DNA of 64,000 nucleotides from Dastarcus helophoroides (GCA_028583605.1 CM053332.1:496001-560000), one strand, 5' to 3'; numbered from the stretch's first letter, positions 23,239 to 34,621 are shown. Made by a program: numbers and translations. The notes: a model not told the origin generated them from the letters alone.

Positions 23239-24570
23239 TTATTTATCACTGGGATATGTATGTAAATGGTAATGTAACTCCTCCGCCGTTAGACAGAAAA
23301 ATAATACTTGAGGATTGTTTTCCGATGGTTGCCACGGGTTATCTTCTTTTTCCTCACTGAAGAGTTCTTGAAATGTTGCTTTAATTAATTTTCTGTACTT
23401 AAAGATGATGACAATGGTTAGGGCGATGCATAAGATAAGTAAACTGGTTAATACGAATGTTGAGGTTTCATGATGCGGATTTCGTAGTTTCATCGATGTC
23501 AGGTGGTTGAGTTGGTTTTCAATTTTCGTGATTTCATCCAGGTTGATTTGATTTAGAAGGATTGGTTCTATATTTTCGGTAGTGGTGGTGTTGGTTAGCT
23601 TCAGACTTGGTAAAAGGAAGGGTTCTCCTTTAATTACGTCTTCTTCATTATTGAATAGAATGTCGTCGTTTTGTAGTGGACAGCGCCTCGGGATTTTAAT
23701 GATGTTTGGATTTTCTACTGCTATGTAACCGTTGTTCTTGCAGATTTTTCTTAGTTTTATGGGGGTGATTGAAGGCAGTATTAATGCGTAATTGTGTGTT
23801 ATTCTTGCATAAATCGTACTTGTTAAGTAAACGGCTGTTGGGTGACATTTTTCGCTGTTTCCGTCTTGGATTATCGAAATGATGCAATCATTGTTATTAG
23901 GGGTCAATCCAGGAGAGCAAATATGGGTATTTTCGATGAAATGGCATCTTTTATTTTCATATTTATGGTATTGTGAACTGAGTATTAGGAAGGGTGATTT
24001 TGGGACAATAGTGAGATTGTTTTTAGGGATAGGGTACAAATGATATATGTCGAAACTGTCGGAATGGAAAATAGGAACTTCTATTGTGAAAATAATTTTG
24101 TTGTTGTGAAGAGATACTTTCGCTTTAATAATCTTATAGTAGGATAGAGCATTTTCAAAGTTTGGAATTTTGTTGTTACTATATAATTTTTTAACCTTTT
24201 GAATTATATTAATTAATTCGTTGTGAGGTATTACAGAATACTGAATTACGTTAATTTTGGCAAATGTTATAGATTTTTCAATATTGTCTAAAAGAGAAAT
24301 TAAATTTTGACAGTTTAGTATTATTTGATCCATTGTATTTTGTGCACGCATTAAGGTGATTATGTCGTTAATCGATTGTGACATATTTTCCTGGAAATAA
24401 TTTAGTTTTAGTTCTATTAATTTTTGATTTGCGTTAAGAGTCGTGATGGTACTATTGTAATCAGCGACTAAGTTTTTTGTTATAGATGTTTGTAATTCTG
24501 TTTGTTTGTTAAGAGATTCCTTATCGTCTGTCAGCAGTCTCAGTGCTTCATCGTATTTTCTACTTATATC
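23239..24570 (-). pseudogene. Endogenous errantivirus-like env, C-terminal part
   Basis: A continuous frame on the minus strand encodes the C-terminal part of an insect errantivirus-type envelope glycoprotein. It starts just inside a junction with an inserted retroelement at 24571 and runs to the stop at 23239. Near the start a YDEAL motif is followed by a long helical stretch. Cysteine-rich ectodomain follows, and a single hydrophobic membrane segment of about 20 residues sits about 65 residues before the end, with a basic cytoplasmic tail. The N-terminal half lies at 27565..28038. Env of this class is a class I-like fusion glycoprotein related to baculovirus F. The copy is interrupted and cannot make an intact protein. 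Confidence 0.82.
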
Positions 24571-25139
24571 GTATATTCATCTTTTTGACGACGCTTAACG
24601 GTAGAAAAAAAAATCGCTAGGCAGAAATTGAAGTATTCAATAAAGTGATAAGATAATTACACCCCAATAAATAACAGGATGTTTGTCGTCTTAAGTGCTT
24701 TTCCTTATCATGAAAAATGCAATTAGGATGGACAAAGGGTGAGTAATGTCGAGCCTGGGATAATTGCTCAAAGCTTTTGTCCCTGGGTCCATTACAGCCC
24801 GGATGTTTAGTAGACGTTTACCATCAACTGTCCTAATTACGTTTCATTTTAATGGAACTGCAATTGAGATAGACAAACGCCGATAATTGCATTCCTTCTA
24901 AGAATAGAATTCGTTGGGGTGGTAAATTGAATCTTAATGACAATCGCTTCCCAATAAAAAGCCTCGATGGACAAACCAGAGGCAGCCCCGTGTCAGACAC
25001 AAAAGGCCTAGCCTTTCCCGACAGTTTTGCCTAGTGATTTTTTTTGAACCGACGGTGAACAGCAGTGCTATAGACTTTCAGACTATAAAAACTATTACGA
25101 TTTTTTTTAACCAAATTTACGCGGCTCCAGTATCAGTTT
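24571..25139 (+). promoter_or_regulatory. Probable 5' LTR and leader of the plus-strand gypsy element
   Basis: The region sits between the insertion boundary and the primer-binding-like site and has no open frame. It contains TATA-like AATAAAAAGCC at about 24954 and ACTATAAAAAC at about 25082. Without a second LTR the boundaries cannot be fixed. Confidence 0.4.
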
Positions 25140-25174
25140 GGCGGTCCCAACGTGGGGCACAAGTTGTATAGTGA

Positions 25175-26153
25175 ATGCAAGCGAACCCAAGCAAAAACCC
25201 TGAGATGCCAGCTACAAGAAGTGGAAAAACAGAAGATACTCAACTAGAAAGGCGCCCAACTAACCCCACAACTTCTTCAACAAGTGACAGTGATCTATCT
25301 GAAAGAAATATGGACTCACAATGGACTAAGTCATTTTTAATAGAGCTTGCGGGAATCCTGCAGCAGTCCACGTGGCTCTCCGACGAAAGGGCGGTTCACA
25401 TAGTCCAGGAGACAATTAATGCAATGAAGACGCCCGCTTCAGTGAAACTACCATCTTTTGAGGGGCTAATCTACGAGGATCCGATAAAGTTCTTGAATAC
25501 ATTTGAAGAGAACACCAAAGAAACCTCCGAGGAAGACCGTCTATCCTTATGCTTAGGACTGTTGAAAGGTAAAGCAGCAGCATGGGCCAAGAGGAATAAC
25601 CATTTGTTTATAAATTATCAATTTTTCTGTGCAAAATTAAAACGAGAGTACGCGTCAGACCAAGTGCTGCAAGAAATACTTGCAGAGCTCTACGGCAAGG
25701 CTCATGAATTACAATAGTCAGTCGAGGAATTTCTTATACACAAACAGCGATTAGCAGCAAGAGTGGCCCCGGAAATTTTCGAAGGAGCATTAGATACTCT
25801 TTCAACAGGTACATCCTCGCTTAAAGCGATTCATAAGGGCACATAAATTCGAGACAATGATTGAACTAATCGAAGCTGCTTCAGTATTTGAGGCAGACTT
25901 TAAAGCTGAAACTTCCATACAGAAGGATTCACAACCAACCGAGAAGAAATCCGAGAGTAAAAGAATAATGAAAAATCAACAAACGCTTCCGAAATGTTGG
26001 TTTTGTCCAGGATTTCACTGGAATGCGGACTGTCCAAATAACCAAGGCAACTGGCGCAGCGAACATCGTGCAGAATCAAATCAGGGAAACGACAGGAAGC
26101 TCGTCGCTCCCGGCGGCACCGAACTCCCAACCAACAGCCGTACCCAACATTAA
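25175..26153 (+). pseudogene. Ty3/gypsy gag, broken
   Basis: The frame opens at ATG 25175 and runs 180 codons to a stop at 25717, after which Gag-like sequence continues and changes frame near 25850. The middle has the capsid-type pattern of retrotransposon Gag (LPSFEG, then a run with LKGKAAAWA). A zinc knuckle of the form C-x2-C-x3-H-x4-C (CWFCPGFHWNADC) lies at about 26000-26040. The knuckle marks the nucleocapsid part. One stop and one frameshift make it non-functional. Confidence 0.8.
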
Positions 26154-26194
26154 TTCGGTCACTCCAGACCTGAAAGCCATCGTGTAGCCTGCCA

Positions 26195-26656
26195 CGCATT
26201 CAGATTAGCATCGGAAGAAAGAGCTATTCAGTACTCGTTGATACTGGTGCTAATGGTAATTTTGTCTGAGCTGGACTAATCAGCCAAGAGTGTCACCCAT
26301 ATCGAACTTCCTTGCAACTAGCCGCCAAGGCCACATCCGTCGTCACTGGAGTCCAGAACCTGGAGGTCCAAGTTGGGACCCATGCAAAGACCATTAAATT
26401 TCTGGTGGTTGAGGGTCTTAACGAGGAAATGATCTTAGGTTATCCCTGGATGGAAGAGAAAAATGCCTATCTAGACGCAAGAAGAAGATGCATCCACTTC
26501 GGCAATGAACGCAGATACACAGAACATCTTTTGGGGCCAATCTACCACAAAGACCACAGCATCACGACACCCACCATTGAGAATGTTTTTCCAACACAAC
26601 TGCAGCCAAATCTACGCAAACTCCTTGATGAATTTAAAGACATTTTTGCTGGTTAA
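26195..26656 (+). pseudogene. Ty3/gypsy protease, broken
   Basis: An aspartic protease active site VDTGANGNF lies at about 26237-26265 and is followed by a TGA stop. The frame reopens at about 26312 and carries the ILGYPW motif typical of the second conserved block of retropepsins (about 26430). The end of this frame (residues with LDEFKDIFAG) is the usual link to RT. Confidence 0.75.
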
Positions 26657-26659
26657 ACA

Positions 26660-27564
26660 GGCTATACCACTACTCGATCTATGACACACGAAATCCGGCT
26701 TAAAAATCGAACATCCATTCCAACTGCGACCATATGCCTATTCAGAAGCCAAGCGCAAAGCCATGTAGGCACAGATTGAGAAAATGATGGCCAGCAAGAT
26801 CATCGAGCCAAGCACATCTGAATACATCTCTCCTGTGGTCATGGTACCAAAAAAAGGTGGCACTTGGAGATTTTGCCGTTGATTATAGGCAACTTAACTC
26901 CCAGACTGCGGATGAGTCAACGTCTCTTCCTCTCATTCCCCAAACTTTAAAAGATTTGGGAAACGCCACCATCTTCTCGACACTGGACCTAAAGGCTGGC
27001 TATTGGCAAATTCCCCTAAGCCAAAACTCCAAGAAATATACAGCATTTGCGACACCAAATGGCGCTACTTACCAATTTAGGGTGCTTCCATTTGGGCTCA
27101 AGAACGCACCTGGAACTTTCCAACGCTTCAAGTGTCAAGAAGTATTGCCAGGCCTCTTAAATAACATTGCATTGGTCTACTTGGATGACATAATCGTTTA
27201 TTCCTCTACCTACGAAGAGCACCTTACGCATCTCCAGGTCGTTTTTGAGAGACTTCGATCCCATGGACTAACCTGTGCACCAGAAAAGTGTCAACTTGGA
27301 AGTTCCCAAATTCAGTACCTAGGTCACCATGTGGGAGCATCTAGCAACGAGCCCTTAAAATGTCACTTGGAGTCTATCCAAGATATGGAATCTCCGAAGA
27401 CGCGAACCCAGCTTCGACGATTTCTAGGCCTCTGTGGTTGGCTGCGGGAATATATACCTAATTTCGCACAGCTAGCCGCACCTCTCACCAACATCCTAAG
27501 TATCAAGAAACCATATCGTTGGACTGAAGAATGTGACGTCGCCTTCAGAGCCATAAGCCTCCGG
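26660..27564 (+). pseudogene. Ty3/gypsy reverse transcriptase, truncated
   Basis: After a frameshifted segment with PVVMVPKKGG, the RT frame is open from about 26857. It shows the ordered RT blocks: DYRQLN, STLDLKAGYWQIPL, the FRVLPFGLKNAPGTFQ block, the YLDDIIVYS catalytic motif (about 27178-27205), and the thumb-region FLGLCGWLREYIPNF. The sequence then stops at the insertion boundary, about where RNase H would begin. The active-site aspartates are present but the gene lacks its start link and all of RNase H and integrase. Confidence 0.88.
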
Positions 27565-28038
27565 TATCACTACCATCCTCAGAATCAAGTGTGCCAAATA
27601 AAAATTTTGATGTTTTACCAATGATATCAAATAGTCCACGTTTCTGTCGAAGGTGGGGTTTTAAATTGTTTAGTTTGATTTCAGGTTGAATTATGAGATA
27701 GTGAGTATGTGCCATTAGAATTTTAAAACGTTTGTATAGGTATTATTCAAATCTAAAGTTATATTTATTGTATTATAATATTCTATGGCGCTTTGTAGGA
27801 GTTTAATTAAGAGATTTATATCTACATAATGGATAAAGGTGTGTTTGTTTTGTACAACCTTACCTTTTCTAAGGTGAAAGGAAAGTATTTCGGATTTGAT
27901 GGGGATTATGTTTATGTCCGAACTTAGGGCAGGAGTTATTATGAAAATTGTGAATACTATGACTAAATTTTTCATCGTCTGTACGTAAGGGATTGCCTGA
28001 AAGGAGATTTTAGGTATGAGTATGGGGTTTCTTTGCAC
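27565..28038 (-). pseudogene. Endogenous errantivirus-like env, N-terminal part
   Basis: On the minus strand an open frame at 27715..28038 includes a Met near 27975 followed by a hydrophobic signal-peptide-like run. The frame shifts near 27715, after which a furin-type RQKR cleavage site and a following glycine-rich hydrophobic fusion-peptide-like segment can be seen at about 27620-27665. The gene is then cut at 27565 by the plus-strand element and resumes at 24570. Signal peptide, furin site, fusion peptide and C-terminal membrane anchor in this order are the layout of errantivirus Env. Confidence 0.75.
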
Positions 28039-28139
28039 ATGATTTATGGTAGGTTCCGTAGTCAGTAATTCATTTCTCGTGATTGTCTATTACGACTTTA
28101 GTTTCAAAGAATTTAGGTTTTGCCTTATTTCTTTCTCTA

Positions 28140-29060
28140 CTTACTACATATGCTCTGTCATCGGGATTAAAGTTATGGGGTTCTTGTCTGACTTCATTTA
28201 ATCGACTTGTTATATTTTCTTTCTTTTAGGTAGGATTTATCCTTTATGGAATCATGCAATGTCTTGGCAATTTCTATATGCGTTTGGATATAATTAGAAA
28301 CTATTTTATGATCAGAAAGTTCGAAAGGGGTATCTGCGTTTATGTGTCCTTTAATTACTTCAAATGGGGTATAGCCTGTGACAGAATGAATTGTATTGTT
28401 ATATCCTATAAGGGCATGGATCATTAAAATTTTAGCGGGTTCATGGGGTTTTTCTAATTTTAAACATCGAATTTCTTCTCCTATTGTTAAATGAAATCTT
28501 TCAACGGGGGAATTACTGTTTGAATTTCTTGGGAGTGGTATAATGAAGTTCTATTTTGTGGAGTTTGCAAAAGTCATTTAGGCAATTATTCTTAAATTCT
28601 CCGCCACAATCTACGGTGATTTTTAGTGGTAATCCATGGTAAGTAATACAGATTAATAGACAGTCAATTATATTTATGGGGTTTTGAGATTCGATTGGAT
28701 AAGATTGGCCATATCGGGAAAAAGAGTCTAAGACCGTTAAGAAGGTATGGTTCAAAATTTTGAAAGTGTCTAAATGTATATGTTTAAAGGGTTTACTAGC
28801 GATTCGCGTTAAGTTAAATTTGGGAGTTGGGGGGTTTCTGTCGTATTTGGCTGTTTGACAAATTTTGCAATTATTCACGTAGTTTGTTATATCTTTCGAC
28901 ATGTTAGGCCAGTAATAATTTTTTGAAAGAGAAGCGTTCATTTCGTTTATACCTTTATGGACTCTTTTACCAATGTGATAGTATTCTAATTTTAACTTTT
29001 GACCGTCGAAGGTTATAACGTCTTCCAAAAATCTAGTGGTTCTTGTTAGTTTAAATGCAG
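28140..29060 (-). pseudogene. Errantivirus-like integrase, one frameshift
   Basis: The minus-strand frame at 28513..29028 has the HHCC zinc-binding domain (H...H followed by CKICQ), then the core with IHLDTF and TVDCGGEF, which carry the first two catalytic aspartates. A frameshift at about 28520 interrupts the core just before the third catalytic residue. The PVERFH motif with that Glu is in the next frame at about 28485, which continues open to about 28194. Gene order (integrase directly before env) agrees with an env-bearing gypsy element. Confidence 0.88.
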
Positions 29061-29076
29061 CGTTCTTAAAAAACGA

Positions 29077-29673
29077 TTATATTATATTTGAAAATATTTG
29101 GCTATTGTTATGCTGCTTGAAGTATATTGCGTATGATTGATTCAGGACAAAATAATTTTTTATAGCTTCTAATAAATGTGTTTCGAAATTAATTGAGGGG
29201 AGGTGCATGGTAATTCGGGTTTTGTCAAAAAATTTTTCAATATCGATTTTAGGTTTGTTTAAGCCATCTTTGGTGCAATTTATGACGATTTGGCGTTTAA
29301 AGAAGTTAAGGGGCTTTTCCGTGATCGGCATCTCTAGGATCGGGTTTTCTATTGTGGAATGGACGGTTTCGTTATCGGTGGGTTCAGGAGGTCTTATTTG
29401 GATATTTGATATTATTTTAACTTTGGGTTCTTTTGTACTTTCCGAAGGATTAGGGAGATCAAAGGAAGATAATTCAGGTTCAACTAGGTATTCATTGATT
29501 AATTCGTTAATGTCGTCCGTATTTACGTGAAGGGATGAGGTTTCTAAGTCGTCAATGGCGTTAATTTCTACGCGGGAAAGTGCGTCATTTTCAATATTTA
29601 CAGGGACCTTTAGTTTACATATTTTATGCAAATCTACACTAAATGTATCGCTTTTTACTAATTTGATTCCCAT
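29077..29673 (-). pseudogene. Pol segment spanning an internal deletion
   Basis: A 198-codon minus-strand frame. At residues 31-34 it contains DALSR, the usual end of the RNase H/tether region of gypsy Pol, and then runs into the linker before integrase. What precedes it resembles the sequence just after protease. RT and almost all of RNase H, normally well over 1 kb, are therefore missing between about 29585 and 29700. The copy could not have moved by its own enzyme. Confidence 0.7.
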
Positions 29674-29689
29674 ACTTAAAAGGGTTTCT

Positions 29690-30070
29690 TAATCTATCAT
29701 TAACCAGTTGTCTATTAACTAGAATTATGCTAAATTTCATCTCTATCAATTCTTTTAAACCTATCACTCCGTCAAAATAGTCATGGAAGTCACAGAGGAG
29801 GAAATTAATTTCTTTTGCGGTTTTGAATTCGGGAAAAGCCGGTATGTTGGCTTTGAATTTCAGTTCTTTTTCACCAGTGGCTGTTTTAATCGTAACATTT
29901 TCTCTATAAATACTTGAGGGGAAGAATTTTTCTGCGATGCCGGGGCAAATTATAGATGAGTGACATCCTGTGTCGATAAGTAGTTTTATCGGTGGGTAGT
30001 TTATTTCAATGTAAGGAAGAGCATTATATGAATTTAAAGTGTTTATTTCACAGATTACCTTTTGCGGGTT
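29690..30070 (-). pseudogene. Errantivirus-like protease
   Basis: The minus-strand reading shows LLIDTGCHSSI (active-site DTG) at about 29965-29995, and downstream DGVIGLKELIEM, the second retropepsin block. It sits between gag and the Pol remnant, as expected. A stop follows near 29645 in this frame. Confidence 0.7.
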
Positions 30071-30094
30071 TCTGATGGGACATGATGAAAATTT

Positions 30095-31181
30095 TGTTGA
30101 GAATTTTGGGTGGAATCGAATGCTTCGCTTTTGATTTCATTATCATATTCTTCGTGAACGGCGTTGGCATTTTCGTAACAGAAATTCTGTAATTAGTTTT
30201 GGGAGAATTCATCGTCTTCCTCTAATGGGGTTTCTATTTATTGGAATTCTTCAAAGGGGAATTTTTGTTGATTTGTTGGGCGAAAGCAATTTGACTGATT
30301 ATAGGAAGTAGTGGACATTTTTTCATTATGGTAGCGGTTATTGAAACCTTTATTGAATGAGCTAGAATTTCTTGATGTGGAGGACATGGGTTCCGGTTTG
30401 TTTTCGGGAACGCGACCTGTAGGTTTAAAAATATTTTTGGGTGTGCCAGATACCTGGGAATTAATGAAAAATTTTTGCGGGGGTCGTTGAATGGGCGAAT
30501 GTCAATCGGTTGACTGGGGAAAGACATATTGTTTTGATGATGGTAGTTTTGTTGCGGATTTTGTGCATAATAAAAGGGTTGTTGATGATGATATTGTGGC
30601 TGGTATTGCTGAGGAGAATATCTGTGATTTTGGTTATTTCTTTGGTTGCGATTATGCTGTGAAAGATTTTGGGGGACCGGGATTATTCGCATTCTGTACG
30701 TATCTAAAATTTTCTTTCTCTATAACATAAGACATTGCTATTTTTAGTCATGGAGGGTTTCTTAATCTTACAAGCGTTTGCAAATTTCCTGTGAGCCCTC
30801 TGATAAATTCTCTAAGTGCGATATTGTCGTATTGTTTACTATGAATAATTTTGGCTTGTTCCGACATTTCTAAAGAAGTGGCTGATTTTACTTTAGTCTG
30901 CTTTTAACAATTTGGATTCCCTTCCAGAAATCGAGAGGAGTCTCGTTTTTATGTGGTTGAACGTTAAAGAGATCTTGCTCGAGGCATTATAAGTTTCGTT
31001 GGTCTCCAAAATTTAATCTAAGGGCTTTTTTTAAAGCTGCCTAAGAATTTATTTTATTTCTACAACCTATTATAATTTGTACTCGGTCTTTTAGCTTTCC
31101 GATAACAACTCTTAACAGATAGCTTTGCATATCTGATGCTGGAAATTTTATAAACAAATATTCGCAAGCGTTTATGAAAAT
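30095..31181 (-). pseudogene. Errantivirus-like gag, 5'-truncated and frameshifted
   Basis: On the minus strand, frames from about 31180 down to 30750 read as gypsy-type Gag (YLLRVVIGKLKDRV, CLEQDLFNVQPHKNETP, then a short stretch near LREFIRGL) with several stops. A Gln/Asn-rich tail follows at 30234..30692. No zinc knuckle was seen. The 5' end meets a non-LTR RT fragment at about 31182, so the element's left LTR and leader are lost. Confidence 0.7.
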
Positions 31182-31431
31182 CTACTGCAGTTTTGTGTTG
31201 TCTTTATTTCCTGGTCGTTTTGTTGTGGGAAATACTAGAAGTATGGCTGCCTTTCTGTAACTAAGTTGTACTTTAGAGCTATTTCCTGGTGGAGAATTTT
31301 GGCTGCTGTATTGTGTCTGTATAGTCTTTACCTGCAAGCATCTGCATCCGCTTACGATGTGTTCAATGGTTTCAGGATACATTTGGCATTTTCTACAGAG
31401 ATCCGACTGCATGTCTGGTTCCTTTAATATA
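31182..31431 (-). pseudogene. Non-LTR retrotransposon RT C-terminus, part 2
   Basis: The minus-strand frame encodes a CRKC..PETIEH(I)VSGC zinc-knuckle-like motif of the type found near the C-terminus of LINE reverse transcriptases. It is separated from its upstream part (33247..33352) by the foldback element. The frame then runs into the gag remnant. Confidence 0.65.
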
Positions 31432-33248
31432 ACGGGTGTTTTTTTTTAGTTGGGAGGTTACCTTTATAAGGAGTATCACTGATTATAAGTGCAAAATGAT
31501 TTTGTTGATATGGCTAATTGGCACTAAGCTACATTTTAAAAATATTTTCAACTTCCTTCCACTTCCGGTTATACCGGAAGTAGACATTTACTTTCTTATT
31601 TTAAATGGCAACCCCTAAATTTTATATTTTATTTGGATTTTACGTAGAAAAATAAGATGAGTTCATAAATACATGTTTATTGCTATCTTTGGTAGTTTTT
31701 AGGATATTTCAATTTTTCGGAAAAAACTGACAGAAAAGAGGGCTATTTTGACTCTTTGTATCTTTTTTATTATTTGCAATAAAAACATGAAATTTGGGTT
31801 GAAGTCATGGAATATTATCGAGACTATAATAACATAATTAGGTTTTACATTTATTACACAGGGTGATGAAAATTTTATGATCTTTATTGTTTTGTTTTAT
31901 TCAAAAAAACTCTGTTTTTTTAAATAGAAACTATAATGTTTTTTAAACATTTTTGAATTCCTCACGTAAAAAGAAGAAAAAAGTTGTATGACTAATTTTT
32001 TAAAGTTCTGCACCGTTACAGAGATATAATGCAAAATTAAAAAATATATATATCTTTTTTTTTCTAGTAGCAACTTGGTAGTAGACAACAAAATTTTCAA
32101 AAAAAAACCACAAGGCCTAAAATGTTAAGCCTAAATAACTTTTAAAAGATAACCGCACAAGCCGAATAAGTTTTTGGCTAATTGTTAGAATACTTATTGA
32201 AAAATGTTTAGGGCGCCACGAATGTAAGTTTCGTAAAAATGGTTTGTTAAACAGACTTCTCATTTTTGGAGGTTTGAAAATCAACAACAAATGTTCAAGA
32301 AAATTCGTCATTTAACTGTTGTGCTGTTAGATTAGAACTCAGGATTTTTAAGCGTTAAATTTTACAATAAAAATCGAAATGGAAATTTTTTGATGATTTT
32401 TTTTTACGACTACTGCATGACAAGCATATTGCAAGAACAATCGGATGTGCTTAAAAACGTTACTCAATTCAAAATCTTAAAATATGCCTTTAAATGTATT
32501 GAAACATAAGATCGTCCCTTGTTGTTCTTGATGTAAATTTTTTGTCAATTATTTCTGTTTTCCTATTTCTTATTATAATTAATTCTTTAAGCTTTTATTG
32601 CCTACAGTTAATTTCCTACTTGAACAAAAAGAGATGTTTGATTCTTTTTATTTTGAGATTTATGTAAAATACCTCTGTAACGGCACAAAATTTTAAAAAA
32701 TAAGTAATATAACTTTTTTCTTCTTTTTATGTGAAGAATCCAAAAATGATTAAAAAACATATAGCTCCTATTAAAAAAAAACAGCAAAAACAAGCAACGA
32801 TTATAAAATTTCCATCACCCTGTATAATAAATGTTAAATCTGTTTACGTTATTATAGTCTTTATAATATTCCGTGACTTCAACCCAAATTTCATGTTTTT
32901 ACTGCAAATAATAAAAAAGATACAAAGAGTCAAAATAACCCTCTATTCTGTCATTTTTTTTCGAAAAATTGAAATATCTTTAAAACTATCAAAGGTAGGG
33001 ATAAACATGTATACATAAACTTACCTTATTTTTTACGTATAATCCAAATAAAATATAAAATTTGTGGGTTGCCTTTTAAAATAAGAAAGTTGATGTCTAC
33101 TTCCGGTATAATCAGTAGTGGGAGAAGTTGAAAATATTTTTAGAAAATAGTTTAATTTCGATTAGCCCCATCGACAAAATTAGTTTGCCTTTATAATAAG
33201 TAGTACTCTATATAAAGGTAACCTCCCAACTAAAAAAAACACCCGGTA
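31430..33248. mobile_element. 1.8-kb foldback/mariner-type element with TA target duplication
   Basis: The element is 31432..33246, flanked by TA (31430..31431 and 33247..33248). The ends are ACGGGTGTTTTTTTTTAG and the complement of CTAAAAAAAACACCCGG. The inverted arms are long, about 630 bp (31432..about 32070 and about 32620..33246). They can be followed through GGGAGGTTACCTTTATA, CTTCCGGT, GGTTTTTAAATA-type blocks, CAGGGTGATG and CCGTTACAGAG. The central about 550 bp is unique and has no transposase frame. It is a non-autonomous foldback element, probably mobilised by a Tc1/mariner-type transposase given the TA duplication. Confidence 0.88.
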
Positions 33249-33352
33249 TACTTGCGATAGTTTTTTGTCGCTATTACGTGGTTTTGTATCGCCAAAGCGA
33301 ATCCTTCTGTTTCAGGGTGTAGTTGTCCAGAAGTCAGCCATGAGTATGAATG
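33247..33352 (-). pseudogene. Non-LTR retrotransposon RT C-terminus, part 1
   Basis: The minus-strand reading has HPETEGFALAIQNHVIATKN, a conserved stretch of insect LINE RT C-termini. When the foldback element and one TA are left out, the frame runs on in phase into 31182..31431. Upstream of 33352 the similarity ends at an (ATT)n tract. Confidence 0.65.
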
Positions 33353-34119
33353 TTTTAATTATTATTATTATTATTATATTGCTGAATTTTTAAATTAAAC
33401 CTTAAATTTAATTTTTTTCTCGAAATTGCGAGAAAAAATCAATATTTTTAAATTAAAGTCTAAAATATTGAAATTTTTATAATGGGTAACCTTGAACTGT
33501 GAATATATTTTAGAACTAACTCGAAACTTGGAAAAAACTTCAATTTCATTCAAAAATGTTAATTTCAAAAGTTTATTAAACCTAATTTTTTTCTGTTTTT
33601 TTTTATTTTTATGTCAAATTAGTCTCAAAATAAGGCGTTTGGTGAAATAATTCGGAAAAAGCTGAAAATTCTCTTAATGCCTTTATCTGATATTAAATAT
33701 GAATAACCTGAGTTGGCACGGTATGAAGCACAGCTTATCTTTTCAGCATCCGCGAAATGTTTCCACATTTTTTTCATTTTCCAGTGATAACTCTTAAACG
33801 GCGGGTGAATATAAATTCAAAATATTTCAAAAACGGGATTAGATTTTAAGTATTATACATACATAAAATATACTAAAAATTATACGTAAAATTTATTTTA
33901 TTTAAATTAAGAATGACGTCCCACATAACCAAGTTTCTAGCTTTTAGAAAAATTGATTAATGTTGTCGGAGTTCCTCTAGCTTCTAAATATTGCAGCAAA
34001 TTTGCGTCTTATACTTTTTGCATATTAAAATTCTCGTTTTATCTATAAATAGAGAAAATACCTAAACTTTTCTAGGGAAGTTTTGAGGTGAGTAATATAT
34101 ATTTATATTCTGCTACCAG
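33353..34119. other. AT-rich intergenic with (ATT)n
   Basis: A short (ATT)n microsatellite lies at 33356..33377, followed by AAATTT-rich DNA. An exon-like piece (acceptor CTTATCTTTTCAG at about 33750, donor GTGAAT at about 33808) has no consistent phase with later exons. Not called. Confidence 0.35.
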
Positions 34120-34469
34120 AGTGAAACAAAAAAAATTACCGGTATTGTTCCACGAAGCACTCGATAGATTACATGAACTTGGGTCATCGTCAATTGTAAT
34201 CGAATGCGCAATGACGGTTATTACAGAGGTCGGAAACACACAACCACAGATAAAGGTATTCATACACTTATACAAGTTTACAAAGTAAAATATTCCATAA
34301 TAAAAAAAACTAAGATTATTCTCTACAAATATTAGCAATAATAATATTTTCTACAGATATTAATTTTAAGAAATCCGAAATATACCTTGATAATTTTCGG
34401 CAGGTAAAGTCACCACATGATGAAAGACGGTTATTACAATTGTTTTATCTTCTGTTAAACAGATTTTTT
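34120..34469 (+). CDS. Two candidate exons of an unrecognised gene (a and b)
   Basis: Exon a (34120..34255) lies between acceptor TTCTGCTACCAG and donor GTATTC. It reads as a helical peptide beginning VKQKKLPVLFHEALDRLHE and ending GNTQPQIK. Exon b (34404..34469) follows acceptor AATTTTCGGCAG and reads VKSPHDERRLLQLFYLLLNR before a weak GTTAAT donor or a stop. The phases of a and b match (0/0). I do not recognise the family. An alternating hydrophobic pattern suggests helical repeats. Because the opposite strand is also open over exon a and there is no homology support, this is tentative. It may be part of the same gene as 34518..36320 or a decayed fragment. Confidence 0.33.
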
Positions 34470-34517
34470 GTTAATTAAAAAAATCTAGTTTAACCAAATT
34501 AGTACCTTTGGTAATAG

Positions 34518-34621
34518 GAAAGTTACGAATAGTTGCCGACTTCATTTTGGACATGCCGCATATATACGCATCCCTTTTGCAAAGTGGCATCCACCGAACG
34601 GAATGTAATAATGACACCCAT
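34518..34621 (+). CDS. Candidate exon c of the unrecognised gene
   Basis: After a weak acceptor (GGTAATAG) the frame reads KLRIVADFILDMPHIYASLL and then SGIHRTECNNDTH, up to a GTATAC donor. It looks protein-coding, but its start phase does not fit the end of exon b at 34469. Either a boundary is wrong or an exon is missing. Confidence 0.28.

Larger units (their letters stand above)
24567..27568 (+). mobile_element. 3'-truncated Ty3/gypsy element inserted in env, with 4-bp target duplication
   Basis: The inserted DNA spans 24571..27564 and is flanked by TATC at 24567..24570 and 27565..27568. Removing the insert plus one TATC puts the two env halves back in phase. The insert holds a 5' LTR/leader-like region (about 24571-25150), gag, protease and part of RT, then stops abruptly inside the region between RT and RNase H. 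Integrase and a 3' LTR are absent. The left end does not begin with TG, so it is either a degenerate LTR start or also truncated. A primer-binding-like TGGCGGTCCCAACGTGGGGC lies at about 25140. Confidence 0.8.
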
